From the NCBI GenBank assembly GCA_002412495.1, contig DHVE01000115.1:24121-73516 (forward strand): a stretch of DNA of 49,396 nt. The letters run 5' to 3'. A program made the position numbers and the translations under genes. This document shows positions 26,717 to 35,325 of this stretch, one piece after another. Each line of letters starts with the position of its first letter. Positions within the stretch are counted from its first letter, which is position 1. Below the pieces are notes generated by a model that worked only from the letters and a program-made list of their open reading frames with translations, did not search any database and was not told where the DNA came from. The DNA comes from Betaproteobacteria bacterium UBA5216. Lineage in GTDB: Bacteria > Pseudomonadota > Gammaproteobacteria > Burkholderiales > SG8-41.

Positions 26717-28801
26717 TTAGCGCTGCGCAATTAAACCATCCACCGCCACCACGCCCTCGCCTTTCTTTTTCACAATCAGCGGATTGATCTCCGCTTCGAC
26801 GATGCTGTCGATGAAGGCGAGTTGTGAAAACGCGCTGACGGTTTTGGCCAGCGCCGCGCAGTCACCCTTGGGCATGCCGCGATAGCCGCGGATGATGGCG
26901 AGGCCTTTTACTTGTTCGATCATGGCGGCGGCCGCTTCCTCGCTCACCGGCGCGAGGCGGGACGCGAAGTCTTTGTAGATTTCGGCCAGCACGCCGCCGA
27001 TGCCGAGTACCACCACCGGACCGACCTGCGGATCGCGCTTGAAGCCCAGGATGATTTCGGCGAGGCCCTTCTCCATTTTTTGCACAAGGATGCCGTTGAT
27101 CTTCGCACTGGGGTGCTTGGCGCTCACGCGCGCGAGGATGTCTTTCGCGGCTTGTTTTAGCGCGGCGGCATCCTGGATGTTAAGCGCAACGCCGCCGGCA
27201 TCGGTCTTGTGCGCGATGTCGGGCGAGAGAATTTTCGCCACCACCGGATACGCTATGTTCGCCGCGTCGTCGGGCGTTTTGATGACCGCGGTTTGCGCCG
27301 CGCCCACGCCCAGCGCGCCGAAGACGCGGCAGGCGTCGAGTTCGTTGAGTTGCTTGGTGCCGGCCGCCGCGAGCAGTTTTTTTGCTTCACTGACGCGCGC
27401 GGTGTCCTGCGCGGGTTGCGTGACCGGCGCGGTCCAGTCGCGCCACGCGCGGATGGCGTCCGCGCACGATTCCGGCGTACGAAAGCCCGCGATGCCGGCT
27501 TCGCTCAGCAGGTTCAGCGATTTCTCGGCGTGAGGTGCCAAAAACGCCGCGATGATTTTGTCACGCGGATCGGCTTCGACCATTGGGGACACGGCAATCT
27601 GCGGATGAAACTGCGCGCTGCTGCCGGCGATGGGGATCACCAGATCGCAGTGGTCGGATGCCAGCAATTCATTCAGCACCGCGCTGTAGATTTCTTTTTT
27701 CGCGCCAGCGAGGGTGAGGTCGGTAACGCGCGCGCTGCTGATGCTGATGTTGTGATTTTTCTTGAGATTGTCGATAACTTGCGGCGTCGGGCCGACGACA
27801 TCGATGCCCAGCGTACCCAGGCGATCCGCCACGGTGGCGGCGCCGCCGCCGGTCGTACTCATGATTGCCACGCGATGCGTCTTGCGCGGCTTTTTGCCCA
27901 TGATCATCGGCGGCAGCTCGAACAGCGTTTCGAGGTGATCCACGCGCAAAATGCCATGCGCCTTCAGGAAGGTGTCGCAGAGTTCATCCGATCCCGCCAT
28001 GGCGCCCGTGTGCGAAGCCGCGCAATCCTGACCGATTTCCGAGCGGCCGAGCTTGAACGCGACGATGGGCTTGCCGATTTCGTAGGCACGCCGGCCCGCG
28101 CGCGCGAGATGCTCCGCGTCGCGCAGCGTTTCCATGAACAGCAAAATCGCCTTGGTGTGCGGATCATCCACCAGCATGTCGGTAAATTCGCCCAGCGCGA
28201 TGTCGGCCTCGTTGCCCACCGACACCAGTTTGGAAAAGCCCACGCCGCGCCCCAGTCCACGTGACAACAGTCCGCCGGTCATGCTGCCGCTTTGCGACAC
28301 CACGGCGATGGGGCCGGGCTTGATGTCGAGGTTTTCCAGCACGGCATTTACCGATAGCGCGAGGTGGGTCTGGCTGCTGAAAAGACCGATGCAGTTCGGC
28401 CCCACCAGCCGCACGCCACCGGCCTTGGCAATGCGTTGCAACTCTTCCTGCATCGCGCGGCCCTCGGCGCCGACTTCGGCGAAGCCATCGGTGTAAATCG
28501 TTACCACCGGAATTTTTTTCTGCACGCATTGCGTGAGCGCTTTCGCAACGTGTTTCGCCGGCACCATGATCAGCGCGTGATCAATTTCATCAGGCACGGC
28601 AGTGACATCGGGATAGGCCTTCTCACCCAGAATCTCAGCGCGGCCCGGATTGATCGGAAACAATTTTCCCGCGTAACCATACTTGCGCATGTAGCGCTGC
28701 GGGCGAGAGGTATTTTTGGTTTCGTCACCCGACGCGCCGATCAGCGCGACCGCGCGCGGGGAGAAAATCTGTTGCCGGAGGAGATCGAGAGGGGCGTTCA
28801 T
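26717..28801 (-). CDS. Acyl-CoA synthetase (ADP-forming) family protein
   Basis: A 694-residue protein fusing both halves of ADP-forming acetyl-/acyl-CoA synthetase. A CoA-binding Rossmann domain (FSPRAVALIGASGDETKNTS, ~12-30) is followed by succinyl-CoA-ligase-like domains. The phosphohistidine loop is at ~265 (A-S-H-T-G-A-M-A-G-S). The C-terminal third is an ATP-grasp domain (YPVVAKILSPDIAHKTDAGGV, then EINPLIVKKKG). It activates, or deacylates, an organic acid using ATP and CoA. The acyl-CoA dehydrogenase gene lies upstream on the same strand after a 181-bp gap holding two dRS3-like repeats, so a shared pathway is plausible. Confidence 0.9.
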   Translation of the reverse strand: MNAPLDLLRQQIFSPRAVALIGASGDETKNTSRPQRYMRKYGYAGKLFPINPGRAEILGEKAYPDVTAVPDEIDHALIMVPAKHVAKALTQCVQKKIPVVTIYTDGFAEVGAEGRAMQEELQRIAKAGGVRLVGPNCIGLFSSQTHLALSVNAVLENLDIKPGPIAVVSQSGSMTGGLLSRGLGRGVGFSKLVSVGNEADIALGEFTDMLVDDPHTKAILLFMETLRDAEHLARAGRRAYEIGKPIVAFKLGRSEIGQDCAASHTGAMAGSDELCDTFLKAHGILRVDHLETLFELPPMIMGKKPRKTHRVAIMSTTGGGAATVADRLGTLGIDVVGPTPQVIDNLKKNHNISISSARVTDLTLAGAKKEIYSAVLNELLASDHCDLVIPIAGSSAQFHPQIAVSPMVEADPRDKIIAAFLAPHAEKSLNLLSEAGIAGFRTPESCADAIRAWRDWTAPVTQPAQDTARVSEAKKLLAAAGTKQLNELDACRVFGALGVGAAQTAVIKTPDDAANIAYPVVAKILSPDIAHKTDAGGVALNIQDAAALKQAAKDILARVSAKHPSAKINGILVQKMEKGLAEIILGFKRDPQVGPVVVLGIGGVLAEIYKDFASRLAPVSEEAAAAMIEQVKGLAIIRGYRGMPKGDCAALAKTVSAFSQLAFIDSIVEAEINPLIVKKKGEGVVAVDGLIAQR

Positions 28802-28860
28802 AACTATTTGTTTATAAATGGTATTTTACTGACTTCCCGAGCCGATATTTCGCCACCGTC

Positions 28861-28880
28861 ATTCCCGCGCAGGCGGGAAT
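28861..28880. repeat. dRS3-like palindromic repeat (copy 3)
   Basis: An exact ATTCCC-N8-GGGAAT element, preceded by CCGTC. Together with the oppositely oriented copy at 28915-28934 it forms an inverted pair between the acyl-CoA synthetase and acyl-CoA dehydrogenase genes. Confidence 0.85.
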
Positions 28881-28914
28881 CTATACGATGATGGCAATAG
28901 CGACTGTGTTATGG

Positions 28915-28934
28915 ATTCCCGCTTTCGCGGGAAT
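28915..28934. repeat. dRS3-like palindromic repeat (copy 4)
   Basis: An exact ATTCCC-N8-GGGAAT element followed by GACGGGG, the mirror image of the CCGTC that precedes copy 3. The 35 bp between the two copies carry no other signal that I can see. Confidence 0.85.
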
Positions 28935-28982
28935 GACGGGGTTTATATTTTGTTGCTTTGCTTCAATGAGTCGAATGTTGAG

Positions 28983-30140
28983 TTACTTGGCTTTCGGTGA
29001 GCGTTGCGAAAACGACCGCTCAAAAATACTTTCCGCGATGCGGTTTTTCAGAATCTCGATCGAGCCGCCGGCGATCATCCAGCCGCGGCATTTGCGGAAA
29101 CAATATTCCACCAGTGTCTCGGTGGTGTAGCCCATGCCGCCCATGATCTGCATTGCTTCGTTGCAGATATCAAACCCAGCCTGATTGCAATAGGCCTTGG
29201 CGATAGCGGTGTCTTCCGCCGACGGGATGCCGTTCGCCGCGTTTGCCGCCGCGCGGTAAATCAGCAATTGCCCGGCGTCGAGTTTCATTTTCATGTCGGC
29301 GAATTTCCACTGGATGCCCTGAAACTCGCACAGCAGGCGTCCGAATTGTTTGCGCGTCATGGCCCATTCGCGCGCCACGTTGTAGGCATAACGGCCGAAC
29401 GCCAGCGAGCGCACGGTGTTGCCGATGCGCTCCACGTTGAAGCCCGCGATCTGTTTCTTGAAGCCACCTTCCTTGAGCAGCACGTTCTCGGGACCGACGT
29501 ATACATTATCCAGATACGTCTGCACCCATTCTTCGCCGTTAAAAAACTTCGCTGCCTTGCCTTGTTTGAAGCCCTCGGCGGTGCGCGGGATCAGCACCGA
29601 ACCGATGCCGCCCACGCCGGGGCCGAAGCGTACATAGGTCAGCATCACTTCGGCGCTGGTGGCGTGCGTTTGAAACACTTTCACGCCGTTGACGCGATAA
29701 CCTTCGCCGTCGGGTGTGGCGCTGGTGGTGAGATCGGTGACCGCGCTGCCAGCCTCGGGCTCGGTCATGCCAACGCAGATTACCGATTCACCGCGCAGTA
29801 TTTTGTCGAGATAACGTTTCTTCTGATCCGGCGTGCCGTACTCCGCAAGCACGCGCACCGGGCCAAAGTTGCCGGCCTGAATAACGTCGGCGCTACGCGG
29901 GCAGGCCTCGGTCACGGCCTCTATGGCAAGTATGGCGTCCATCAGCGAGCCGCCCTGGCCGCCGTCGGATTCGGGGAAGGCGATGCCCATCAAACCTTGT
30001 TCGGCCATGAGCTTTGCCACGTCCCACGGATGCTCGGCCTCGTGCGCCCGCGCCAGTGCGCCGGCCTTGAGATGTTTTTGTGCAAATCCGCTGACGGAAT
30101 CGCGAAATTGCTGCTGCTCGGAAGTGAGTTTGAAATCCAT
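28983..30140 (-). CDS. Acyl-CoA dehydrogenase (relocated catalytic Glu)
   Basis: A 385-residue FAD-dependent acyl-CoA dehydrogenase. The N-terminal helical domain, the middle domain (VGMTEPEAGSAVTDLTT, ~123-139) and the C-terminal domain (MQIMGGMGYTTETLVEY) are in order. At the usual catalytic-glutamate site, I-Y-E-G-T in medium-chain enzymes, it has I-A-G358-G-S. However, it has V-E237-R-I where isovaleryl-CoA and long-chain dehydrogenases place their catalytic glutamate. So it is probably active with a branched or bulky acyl-CoA. Electrons would go to ETF; no etf genes are in the window. Confidence 0.88.
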   Translation of the reverse strand: MDFKLTSEQQQFRDSVSGFAQKHLKAGALARAHEAEHPWDVAKLMAEQGLMGIAFPESDGGQGGSLMDAILAIEAVTEACPRSADVIQAGNFGPVRVLAEYGTPDQKKRYLDKILRGESVICVGMTEPEAGSAVTDLTTSATPDGEGYRVNGVKVFQTHATSAEVMLTYVRFGPGVGGIGSVLIPRTAEGFKQGKAAKFFNGEEWVQTYLDNVYVGPENVLLKEGGFKKQIAGFNVERIGNTVRSLAFGRYAYNVAREWAMTRKQFGRLLCEFQGIQWKFADMKMKLDAGQLLIYRAAANAANGIPSAEDTAIAKAYCNQAGFDICNEAMQIMGGMGYTTETLVEYCFRKCRGWMIAGGSIEILKNRIAESIFERSFSQRSPKAK

Positions 30141-30385
30141 GGATTCGACGCAAGAGGGGATCGGAAGCCCGCGAAACGCGGCCGTCGGGAATTATAACTT
30201 ACAGCCTCTGCGAGACCGGCGGGCTTCGCCCAACGCCGAGGGCGGAAAACGACGGCGAACGGTGGCGTTAGCACCGGTTATTTGCTATTTTTAGACGCCC
30301 ATTTTCGCACCGTGCCACTGCGGTACCGTTCAGTTTCCAGCTGCGCTGAACACCCGACCAATTTGCCGAACCGGAGGACCGAAGC

Positions 30386-30622
30386 ATGTTTGCCATCATC
30401 AGCAAGACTGACGGCTACCCCGTCAGCCGCCAGGTTAGCAGCGACAAACCGGCGCTGATTGTCACATGGACCTCGGACGCCTCGGCAAAATCCTTTATTT
30501 CGGCCAAGGGCATCGAGGCCGACTATCAGGTGGTGGCGCTCACCGATGACTCGCTCAATCGCATGGCCCAGGCGCTGAGCTGCCCGGCCGATGCGGTTGA
30601 ATTCGACGCATATCCTGGTTAG
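30386..30622 (+). CDS. Small protein of unknown function (78 aa)
   Basis: A 78-residue acidic protein, start MFAIISKTDG, with a strong ribosome site GGAGG eight bases before ATG 30386. It has no cysteine, signal peptide or membrane segment. The pattern suggests a small alpha/beta fold: strands around 2-6, 23-29 and 46-51, and a helix around 54-65. It is divergent from one dehydrogenase gene and convergent with the other (39 bp). I do not recognise the family. Good start signals and coding-like composition support that it is real. Confidence 0.65.
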   Translation: MFAIISKTDGYPVSRQVSSDKPALIVTWTSDASAKSFISAKGIEADYQVVALTDDSLNRMAQALSCPADAVEFDAYPG

Positions 30623-30661
30623 GCAAACACCGCCCGCGCAATTCTGGAAGGCGCTGAACGT

Positions 30662-31840
30662 CTACCGGGGCAGCGCGCGCCCGGTGCCGCGAAACGCCTC
30701 GACGCCGGTCAGTTCGCGTCCGTGGATCAGCGCGAGAATTTCATTGGTGCCATCCGGCACCGGCAGCATGCGAATGTCCCGATACAGCGCCTCGATTCGC
30801 GCTTCGGTCGATAGCCCCATCGCGCCGAGTATATTCATCGCTTGCCACGCCGCTTCCTGACAAGCATTCTGCGCAAAGCGCTTGGCCATTGCCGAGGTGC
30901 CGTCCGCCGCGCCGCCGCTGTCCACCTGCGCGAGCGCGTGGTAACACATCAGGCGGCTCGCGGTGATGGCGGTGGAGATATCCGACAGATTTTTTTGTAT
31001 CAGTTGATGTCCCGCGATTGTTTTCCCGAACTGCCTGCGTGTTTTGGCAAAATCCAGCGCGATGTCAAAAGCCTGTTGCGCGAGTTGCACGGCCAGCAAG
31101 CCGAGCAGCGGTCGATTGACCATCCAGGTGGCTTGCAGCATCTCGGTGCCGCCGGCTTCTGACTGAATCAGGTTCTTGAGTGGCACACGACAATTATCGA
31201 ATACCGCTTCGCCCAGCATGCCCTGCCGCAAGCCGATGGTGTCGATTTCCCTGGCTTCAAACGGCGATTGTTCGCGCTCGATCACCACCTTGATGACCTT
31301 GCCGCGGGTTTTCCCTTCCCGCTGATCCACACCGGTGACGATGATCAAATCGCAGGCCGACACATTGGTGATCCACATCTTTCGGCCATTGATAATCAGC
31401 ATGTCACCCTGCTGCGTGATTTTTGTTTTGACACCGCGCGGATCGGACCCGGTATCCGGCTCGGTGGCGCCAGTGCAGCCGATCTTGCTTCCCGCGACCA
31501 GCGCGGGCAGAAACCGCCGGCGTTGCGCATCGTCGCATTCGGCGTGCAGGCGCGCGATGCAGCTTTCATGCGAAATCAACGACAGGGCAATGGGTGCGGG
31601 CACTTGCTCGAACAATAGGCCATACTCCAGCATGCTGATGCCGGCGCCGCCAGCAGTGGCTGGAATGCGCGGCGTGGTCAGGCCCAATGCCGCGAGCTTT
31701 GTCAGAATGGCTACAAATACCGGCTTGGGCAGCGGCGCGTTGCGATCATGTTTGGCGAGCACCGGCGTGATGTCTTGCGCGGCAAGACGCCGTATCGACT
31801 CACGCATTAATTCTTGCTCGGGCGTTAACCGGAACTCCAT
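30662..31840 (-). CDS. Acyl-CoA dehydrogenase family protein
   Basis: A 392-residue acyl-CoA dehydrogenase. GCTGATEPDTGSDPRG (~121-136) forms the FAD/substrate loop, and FAKTRRQFGKTI (~264-275) and ALYRDIRMLPVPDGTNEI (~351-368) are C-terminal signatures. The catalytic base position holds Asp363 (P-D-G-T) instead of glutamate, and the alternative helix position is not glutamate (V-N-R-P). Activity may be altered, or the enzyme may act on unusual CoA esters. It is transcribed away from the kinase gene, with a 126-bp divergent spacer. Confidence 0.87.
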   Translation of the reverse strand: MEFRLTPEQELMRESIRRLAAQDITPVLAKHDRNAPLPKPVFVAILTKLAALGLTTPRIPATAGGAGISMLEYGLLFEQVPAPIALSLISHESCIARLHAECDDAQRRRFLPALVAGSKIGCTGATEPDTGSDPRGVKTKITQQGDMLIINGRKMWITNVSACDLIIVTGVDQREGKTRGKVIKVVIEREQSPFEAREIDTIGLRQGMLGEAVFDNCRVPLKNLIQSEAGGTEMLQATWMVNRPLLGLLAVQLAQQAFDIALDFAKTRRQFGKTIAGHQLIQKNLSDISTAITASRLMCYHALAQVDSGGAADGTSAMAKRFAQNACQEAAWQAMNILGAMGLSTEARIEALYRDIRMLPVPDGTNEILALIHGRELTGVEAFRGTGRALPR

Positions 31841-31966
31841 GCTGCTGCTCCCTGGATAGTCAGTCAGGACGGGGCCTGGCCCGCGACATTATACGAATAC
31901 GGGGCCGATGAACAAAAATGAGCGGATCGCGTATTATGGTGATTCATTGTAACCGCCACGCTGCCC

Positions 31967-33688
31967 GTGTCCGTTTCCGCCACTTACCGCAACGCACTCC
32001 CCATTGGCACCATGCTGCTCGAATACCGCATCGAGTCGATACTCGGCGCGGGCGGATTCGGCATGACGTATCTGTGCACGGACACCCATCTCGACAAGCA
32101 GGTGGCGATCAAGGAATATTTTCCGTCTGATCTCGCATTACGCGCACTGGATGGCGGCGTGGTGGCGGTCAACACCGATGCCGATCTGAATTATCAATGG
32201 GGCCTTGAACGTTTCATCCAAGAGGCGCGCACACTGGCGAAATTCAGCCACGCTCACATCGTGCGGGTGAATCGTTATTTCGAGGCCAACGCCACCGGCT
32301 ACATGGTGATGGACTACGAAAACGGTGAATCGCTGACGCAACTGCTGAAACGCGATCCGCAACCCGGCGAAACCCGCGTCAAGGAAATCGTGCTTCCACT
32401 GCTCGAAGGATTGCAGGCGGTGCATGAGACCGGATTTCTGCATCGCGACATCAAGCCGGCAAACATTTATATCCGCACCAATGGCAGCCCGGTGCTGCTC
32501 GATTTCGGTGCGGCGCGCCAGGCGGTGAATGGTTCCACCAAGAGCCTTACCGCGGTTTTGACACCCGGCTACGCACCGCTGGAACAGTATTCCGGTGACG
32601 GCAATCAGGGCCCATGGTCGGATATATACGCCATGGGCGGCGTGCTGTTTCGCGTGTTTACCAATGAAAATCCGCCCGATGCGGTGAGCCGCCTGCGCAA
32701 CGACACGGTGCCCAGCCGGCTTGCGCAGCTTAAGGGCCGCGTCAGCGAATCGGCCTTGCGTTCGGTGGATTGGGCGCTCGCGCTCGATGAAAAACAACGT
32801 CCGGCCAGCGTCGAGCTGTGGAAGCGAGCGCTGCAAGGCAAGGCCACGGTACCGGTCATCCCCCGCGCGACAGCCACGCCGGACAGCTCGCTGCCCACGG
32901 TGGTGCCGGGCGGTATGCCGACGGGTTTGCCTGGAAATGCAACCGCGAATGGGGCGTCTTCGGTGCCGACCTCCGTTTCCACGTCCGGGCACGCTACAGC
33001 GCCCACACCCGCGACGCGGCGCACTACTTCGTATCCGACAGTGTCGCGCGAACCCCTCTCTAATTGGCACTGGGTGGGGTTGGCGCTGGTGGTGCTGGTG
33101 GTGTTTCTCGGCGGACGATCGTGGTACACGCAACGCGAGGCAAAGGCACTCGAAAAACAAGCAGCCGACGCACGCCTTGACGCGGAACGCCGTGCGGAGC
33201 AGCAACGTCTTCTCGAAGAACGCGAAGCGCTGCTGCACGCCAAGGAACGCAGCGTAGCGGATCGGGATGAAGCCGCGCGCCGCATCGCCGAACGCGAGGC
33301 GGCACTGCGCAAGCTGGAAGACGAACGAGCCGCGCGGGAGCGCCAGGCCAGCGCTGGCGACGCCAGGCGCGCGCCCGCGGTTGCCATGGCACCGGTGCCA
33401 GCTCCGCCGACATCTGCTCCCGCTCCCACGCCACCCAAGGCGCCGGAGCGCGAGGGCCGCCCGCCCCTCGCACCCGACCCAAGTGGTGCCGGCGGTTTTG
33501 AACACCAGATGGCTCAGGCGTTTTCCCGTATCGATGCCAACGGCGACGGTTTTGTGACGCCCGACGAGGCGCGCGGGCATGGCCCCGTGGAACACGAATT
33601 TGGCCGCATCGACCGCAACGGTGACGGGCGGATTTCATTACAGGAATTCATTCAGGGCCGATTGAACAAACCACAGCCCAGGTTTTAG
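31967..33688 (+). CDS. Transmembrane Ser/Thr kinase with EF-hand pair
   Basis: A 573-residue Hanks-type kinase. The kinase domain is ~17-290, with glycine loop GAGGFG (27-32), Lys49 in A-I-K-E-Y-F-P, HRD (159-161) with Asn166, DFG (179-181) and the bacterial A-P-L-E-Q-Y segment (203-208). A Pro/Thr/Ser-rich linker (~295-360) leads to one membrane segment (~368-383), then a charged coiled coil (~390-462), a Pro-rich spacer and two canonical EF-hands. EF1 is Asp523-Glu534 (D-A-N-G-D-G) and EF2 is Asp549-Glu560 (D-R-N-G-D-G). With a cytoplasmic kinase the EF-hands would face the periplasm. The start is GTG 31967; ATG 32012 would cut the N-terminus close to the glycine loop. Substrates are unknown and no PP2C phosphatase gene is adjacent. 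Confidence 0.88.
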   Translation: MSVSATYRNALPIGTMLLEYRIESILGAGGFGMTYLCTDTHLDKQVAIKEYFPSDLALRALDGGVVAVNTDADLNYQWGLERFIQEARTLAKFSHAHIVRVNRYFEANATGYMVMDYENGESLTQLLKRDPQPGETRVKEIVLPLLEGLQAVHETGFLHRDIKPANIYIRTNGSPVLLDFGAARQAVNGSTKSLTAVLTPGYAPLEQYSGDGNQGPWSDIYAMGGVLFRVFTNENPPDAVSRLRNDTVPSRLAQLKGRVSESALRSVDWALALDEKQRPASVELWKRALQGKATVPVIPRATATPDSSLPTVVPGGMPTGLPGNATANGASSVPTSVSTSGHATAPTPATRRTTSYPTVSREPLSNWHWVGLALVVLVVFLGGRSWYTQREAKALEKQAADARLDAERRAEQQRLLEEREALLHAKERSVADRDEAARRIAEREAALRKLEDERAARERQASAGDARRAPAVAMAPVPAPPTSAPAPTPPKAPEREGRPPLAPDPSGAGGFEHQMAQAFSRIDANGDGFVTPDEARGHGPVEHEFGRIDRNGDGRISLQEFIQGRLNKPQPRF

Positions 33689-33798
33689 CGCTCGCACCTG
33701 ATAATCCGATGGGGCGGGAAAATACATGATCAAATGGTCGTATAGCCACAAAGCGCGCTTCGCACACAACACTTAATCGCAAACTGAAAGGAAACAAC

Positions 33799-34701
33799 AT
33801 GTCGTGGAAATTTGAACTGCTGATGCGCTCGGAAGGCGAGCTCATCACCGAAGGCCCCGTGTGGACAGGCGAAGAGATTCTCTTTACCCACATCCGCAAA
33901 AGCCGCATCCTGCGTTATGACCTGAAAACCAACGCCATCAACGTGTGGCGCGAGGGCACCAATCGCACCAATGGTTTGTGTTTCGACGCGCACGGCAAGC
34001 TGTTCGGCTGCTGTTCGGGGGGGCGCAGTATTGTTCGCTTCGATCCCGACGGCAAAAACACCGTGATCGCCGACCGGCTCGACGGCAAAAAACTCAGCAC
34101 GCCGAATGATCTGGCGGTGGACCGCAAAGGCCGCATCTGGTTCACCAACCCGGTAAACGACGGTAATTGGGACAAAACCGAAAAAGAAGAACTCGACCAC
34201 CGCTCGGTGTTGCGCGCCGATCCGCAGGCCGATGGCAGCTATACCGTGACGCGCGTGACCTTCGACACCACGCAGCCGAACGGCATTCTGGTATCACGCG
34301 ATCAGCGCACACTGTATGTGGCCGAGAGCAGTTACACGCGCGGCATCGACCGTGAGTTGCGCGCCTATCCGATCAAGGAAGACGGCAGCCTCGGCACCTA
34401 CGATGTGCTGTTCACCTGGGGCGAAGACGCGCGCGGCCTGCATCGCGGCATCGACGGCATGTGCCTTGATGCCGAAGGCAACATCATCGCCACCGCCGGC
34501 TGGGAAGTCAGCGGCCCCGGACCGATGCTGTATGTGTTTTCACCACAAGGCCGCGTGCTCGAAACCCATCCGGTCAACGCCAACCGTCCGACCAATGTGT
34601 GCTTCGGCGGCCCGGACATGACCACGGTGTTTGTAACCAGCACCAATGGACATTTCTTCAAGGCGCAGACCAATCGCGTGGGTTGGGCGATGTTTCCTTG
34701 A
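33799..34701 (+). CDS. SMP-30/gluconolactonase family protein
   Basis: A 300-residue six-bladed beta-propeller lactonase. The metal ligands and active-site residues of the family are visible: Glu18 (TEGPVW), Asn103 (TPNDLAVD), Asn161 (QPNG) and Asp219 (GIDGMCLD), the catalytic base. It hydrolyses sugar-acid or other lactones to hydroxy acids, probably in the cytoplasm as no signal peptide is seen. AAAGGA precedes ATG 33799. A VOC protein is encoded 199 bp downstream. The jelly-roll protein at 23510 may be a detached partner domain. Confidence 0.9.
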   Translation: MSWKFELLMRSEGELITEGPVWTGEEILFTHIRKSRILRYDLKTNAINVWREGTNRTNGLCFDAHGKLFGCCSGGRSIVRFDPDGKNTVIADRLDGKKLSTPNDLAVDRKGRIWFTNPVNDGNWDKTEKEELDHRSVLRADPQADGSYTVTRVTFDTTQPNGILVSRDQRTLYVAESSYTRGIDRELRAYPIKEDGSLGTYDVLFTWGEDARGLHRGIDGMCLDAEGNIIATAGWEVSGPGPMLYVFSPQGRVLETHPVNANRPTNVCFGGPDMTTVFVTSTNGHFFKAQTNRVGWAMFP

Positions 34702-34720
34702 TGGCTGGCTGCAAAAAATC

Positions 34721-34864
34721 TTTGACACAGATTTGCGCAGATGAACTCAGATTAAACTCTCTGCGGATGAAACATAACCTGTTGTTTTAAATAATAATTT
34801 TACTCCGTAGTTTGTTTAGACCCCTGTTCCAATCTGCGTAAATCCGCAAAATTTGCGTCAAAAG
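34721..34864. repeat. Imperfect inverted intergenic repeat
   Basis: The left arm (34721-34742, TTTGACACAGATTTGCGCAGAT) is matched by an imperfect reverse complement in the right arm (34832-34864, beginning ATCTGCG and ending GCGTCAAA). About 90 bp of AT-rich DNA separates the arms. It resembles the 10-bp-period ATCTGCG repeat at the left edge of the window and fills the gap between the lactonase and VOC genes. It could be a degenerate miniature element. Confidence 0.45.
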
Positions 34865-34900
34865 TCTTGGACGTTTAACGTTACCCACCAGGAGCCGCTT

Positions 34901-35296
34901 ATGGCCAAACTCAGACACATCGCCATGCTCGTCGATGACATCGAAAAATCCGCCGCGTTTTACGAAAAGGCGTTCGGCATGAAGCGCGTTCGCGAACACA
35001 AGACCGCCATTGCCATGACGGACGGCGTGGTGAGCCTGGTCGTGATTCACCCGGACAATCCGAACATGAAGGGCGAAACCGTGCGCGGCCTGCATCACAT
35101 CGGCTTTCTGATCGACGACATGAAAGAGGTCACCGACAAAGTCGAAGCCGCTGGCGCCACTTTTCAGGGCGGTATTCTTGGCACCGGCAGCGGGCTGGAA
35201 ACCGAACGCAAATATTCAGACCCGAACGGCGTGAATTTTGACATTACCATGCCGGAATACGCGCGGGATTTCTGGAAAATCAAGGTGGACGCGTAG
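34901..35296 (+). CDS. VOC (glyoxalase/dioxygenase) superfamily protein
   Basis: A 131-residue vicinal-oxygen-chelate protein with two beta-alpha-beta-beta-beta modules. Candidate metal ligands are His6 (LRHIAMLV), the His in L-H-H-I-G-F (~65) and a glutamate near E-T-E-R (~107). C-terminal D-P-N-G-V-N-F-D is the family end signature. It is similar in size to glyoxalase I or methylmalonyl-CoA epimerase, but the function is not determined. CAGGAG six bases upstream fixes ATG 34901; the frame extends upstream without a signal. Confidence 0.87.
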   Translation: MAKLRHIAMLVDDIEKSAAFYEKAFGMKRVREHKTAIAMTDGVVSLVVIHPDNPNMKGETVRGLHHIGFLIDDMKEVTDKVEAAGATFQGGILGTGSGLETERKYSDPNGVNFDITMPEYARDFWKIKVDA

Positions 35297-35325
35297 CGCG
35301 AATTCGCTTTGCGCGTGCCAGGCGC

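Noticed and set aside
27209..28264. A 351-codon open frame antisense to the acyl-CoA synthetase gene
   Set aside because: It is Arg/His-rich, without motifs, and lies fully within a gene with conserved residues on the other strand.
32138..33595. A 485-codon open frame antisense to the kinase gene
   Set aside because: It is a GC-bias shadow: the opposite strand has intact kinase and EF-hand motifs, while this translation has no domain-like pattern and is Arg/His-rich.
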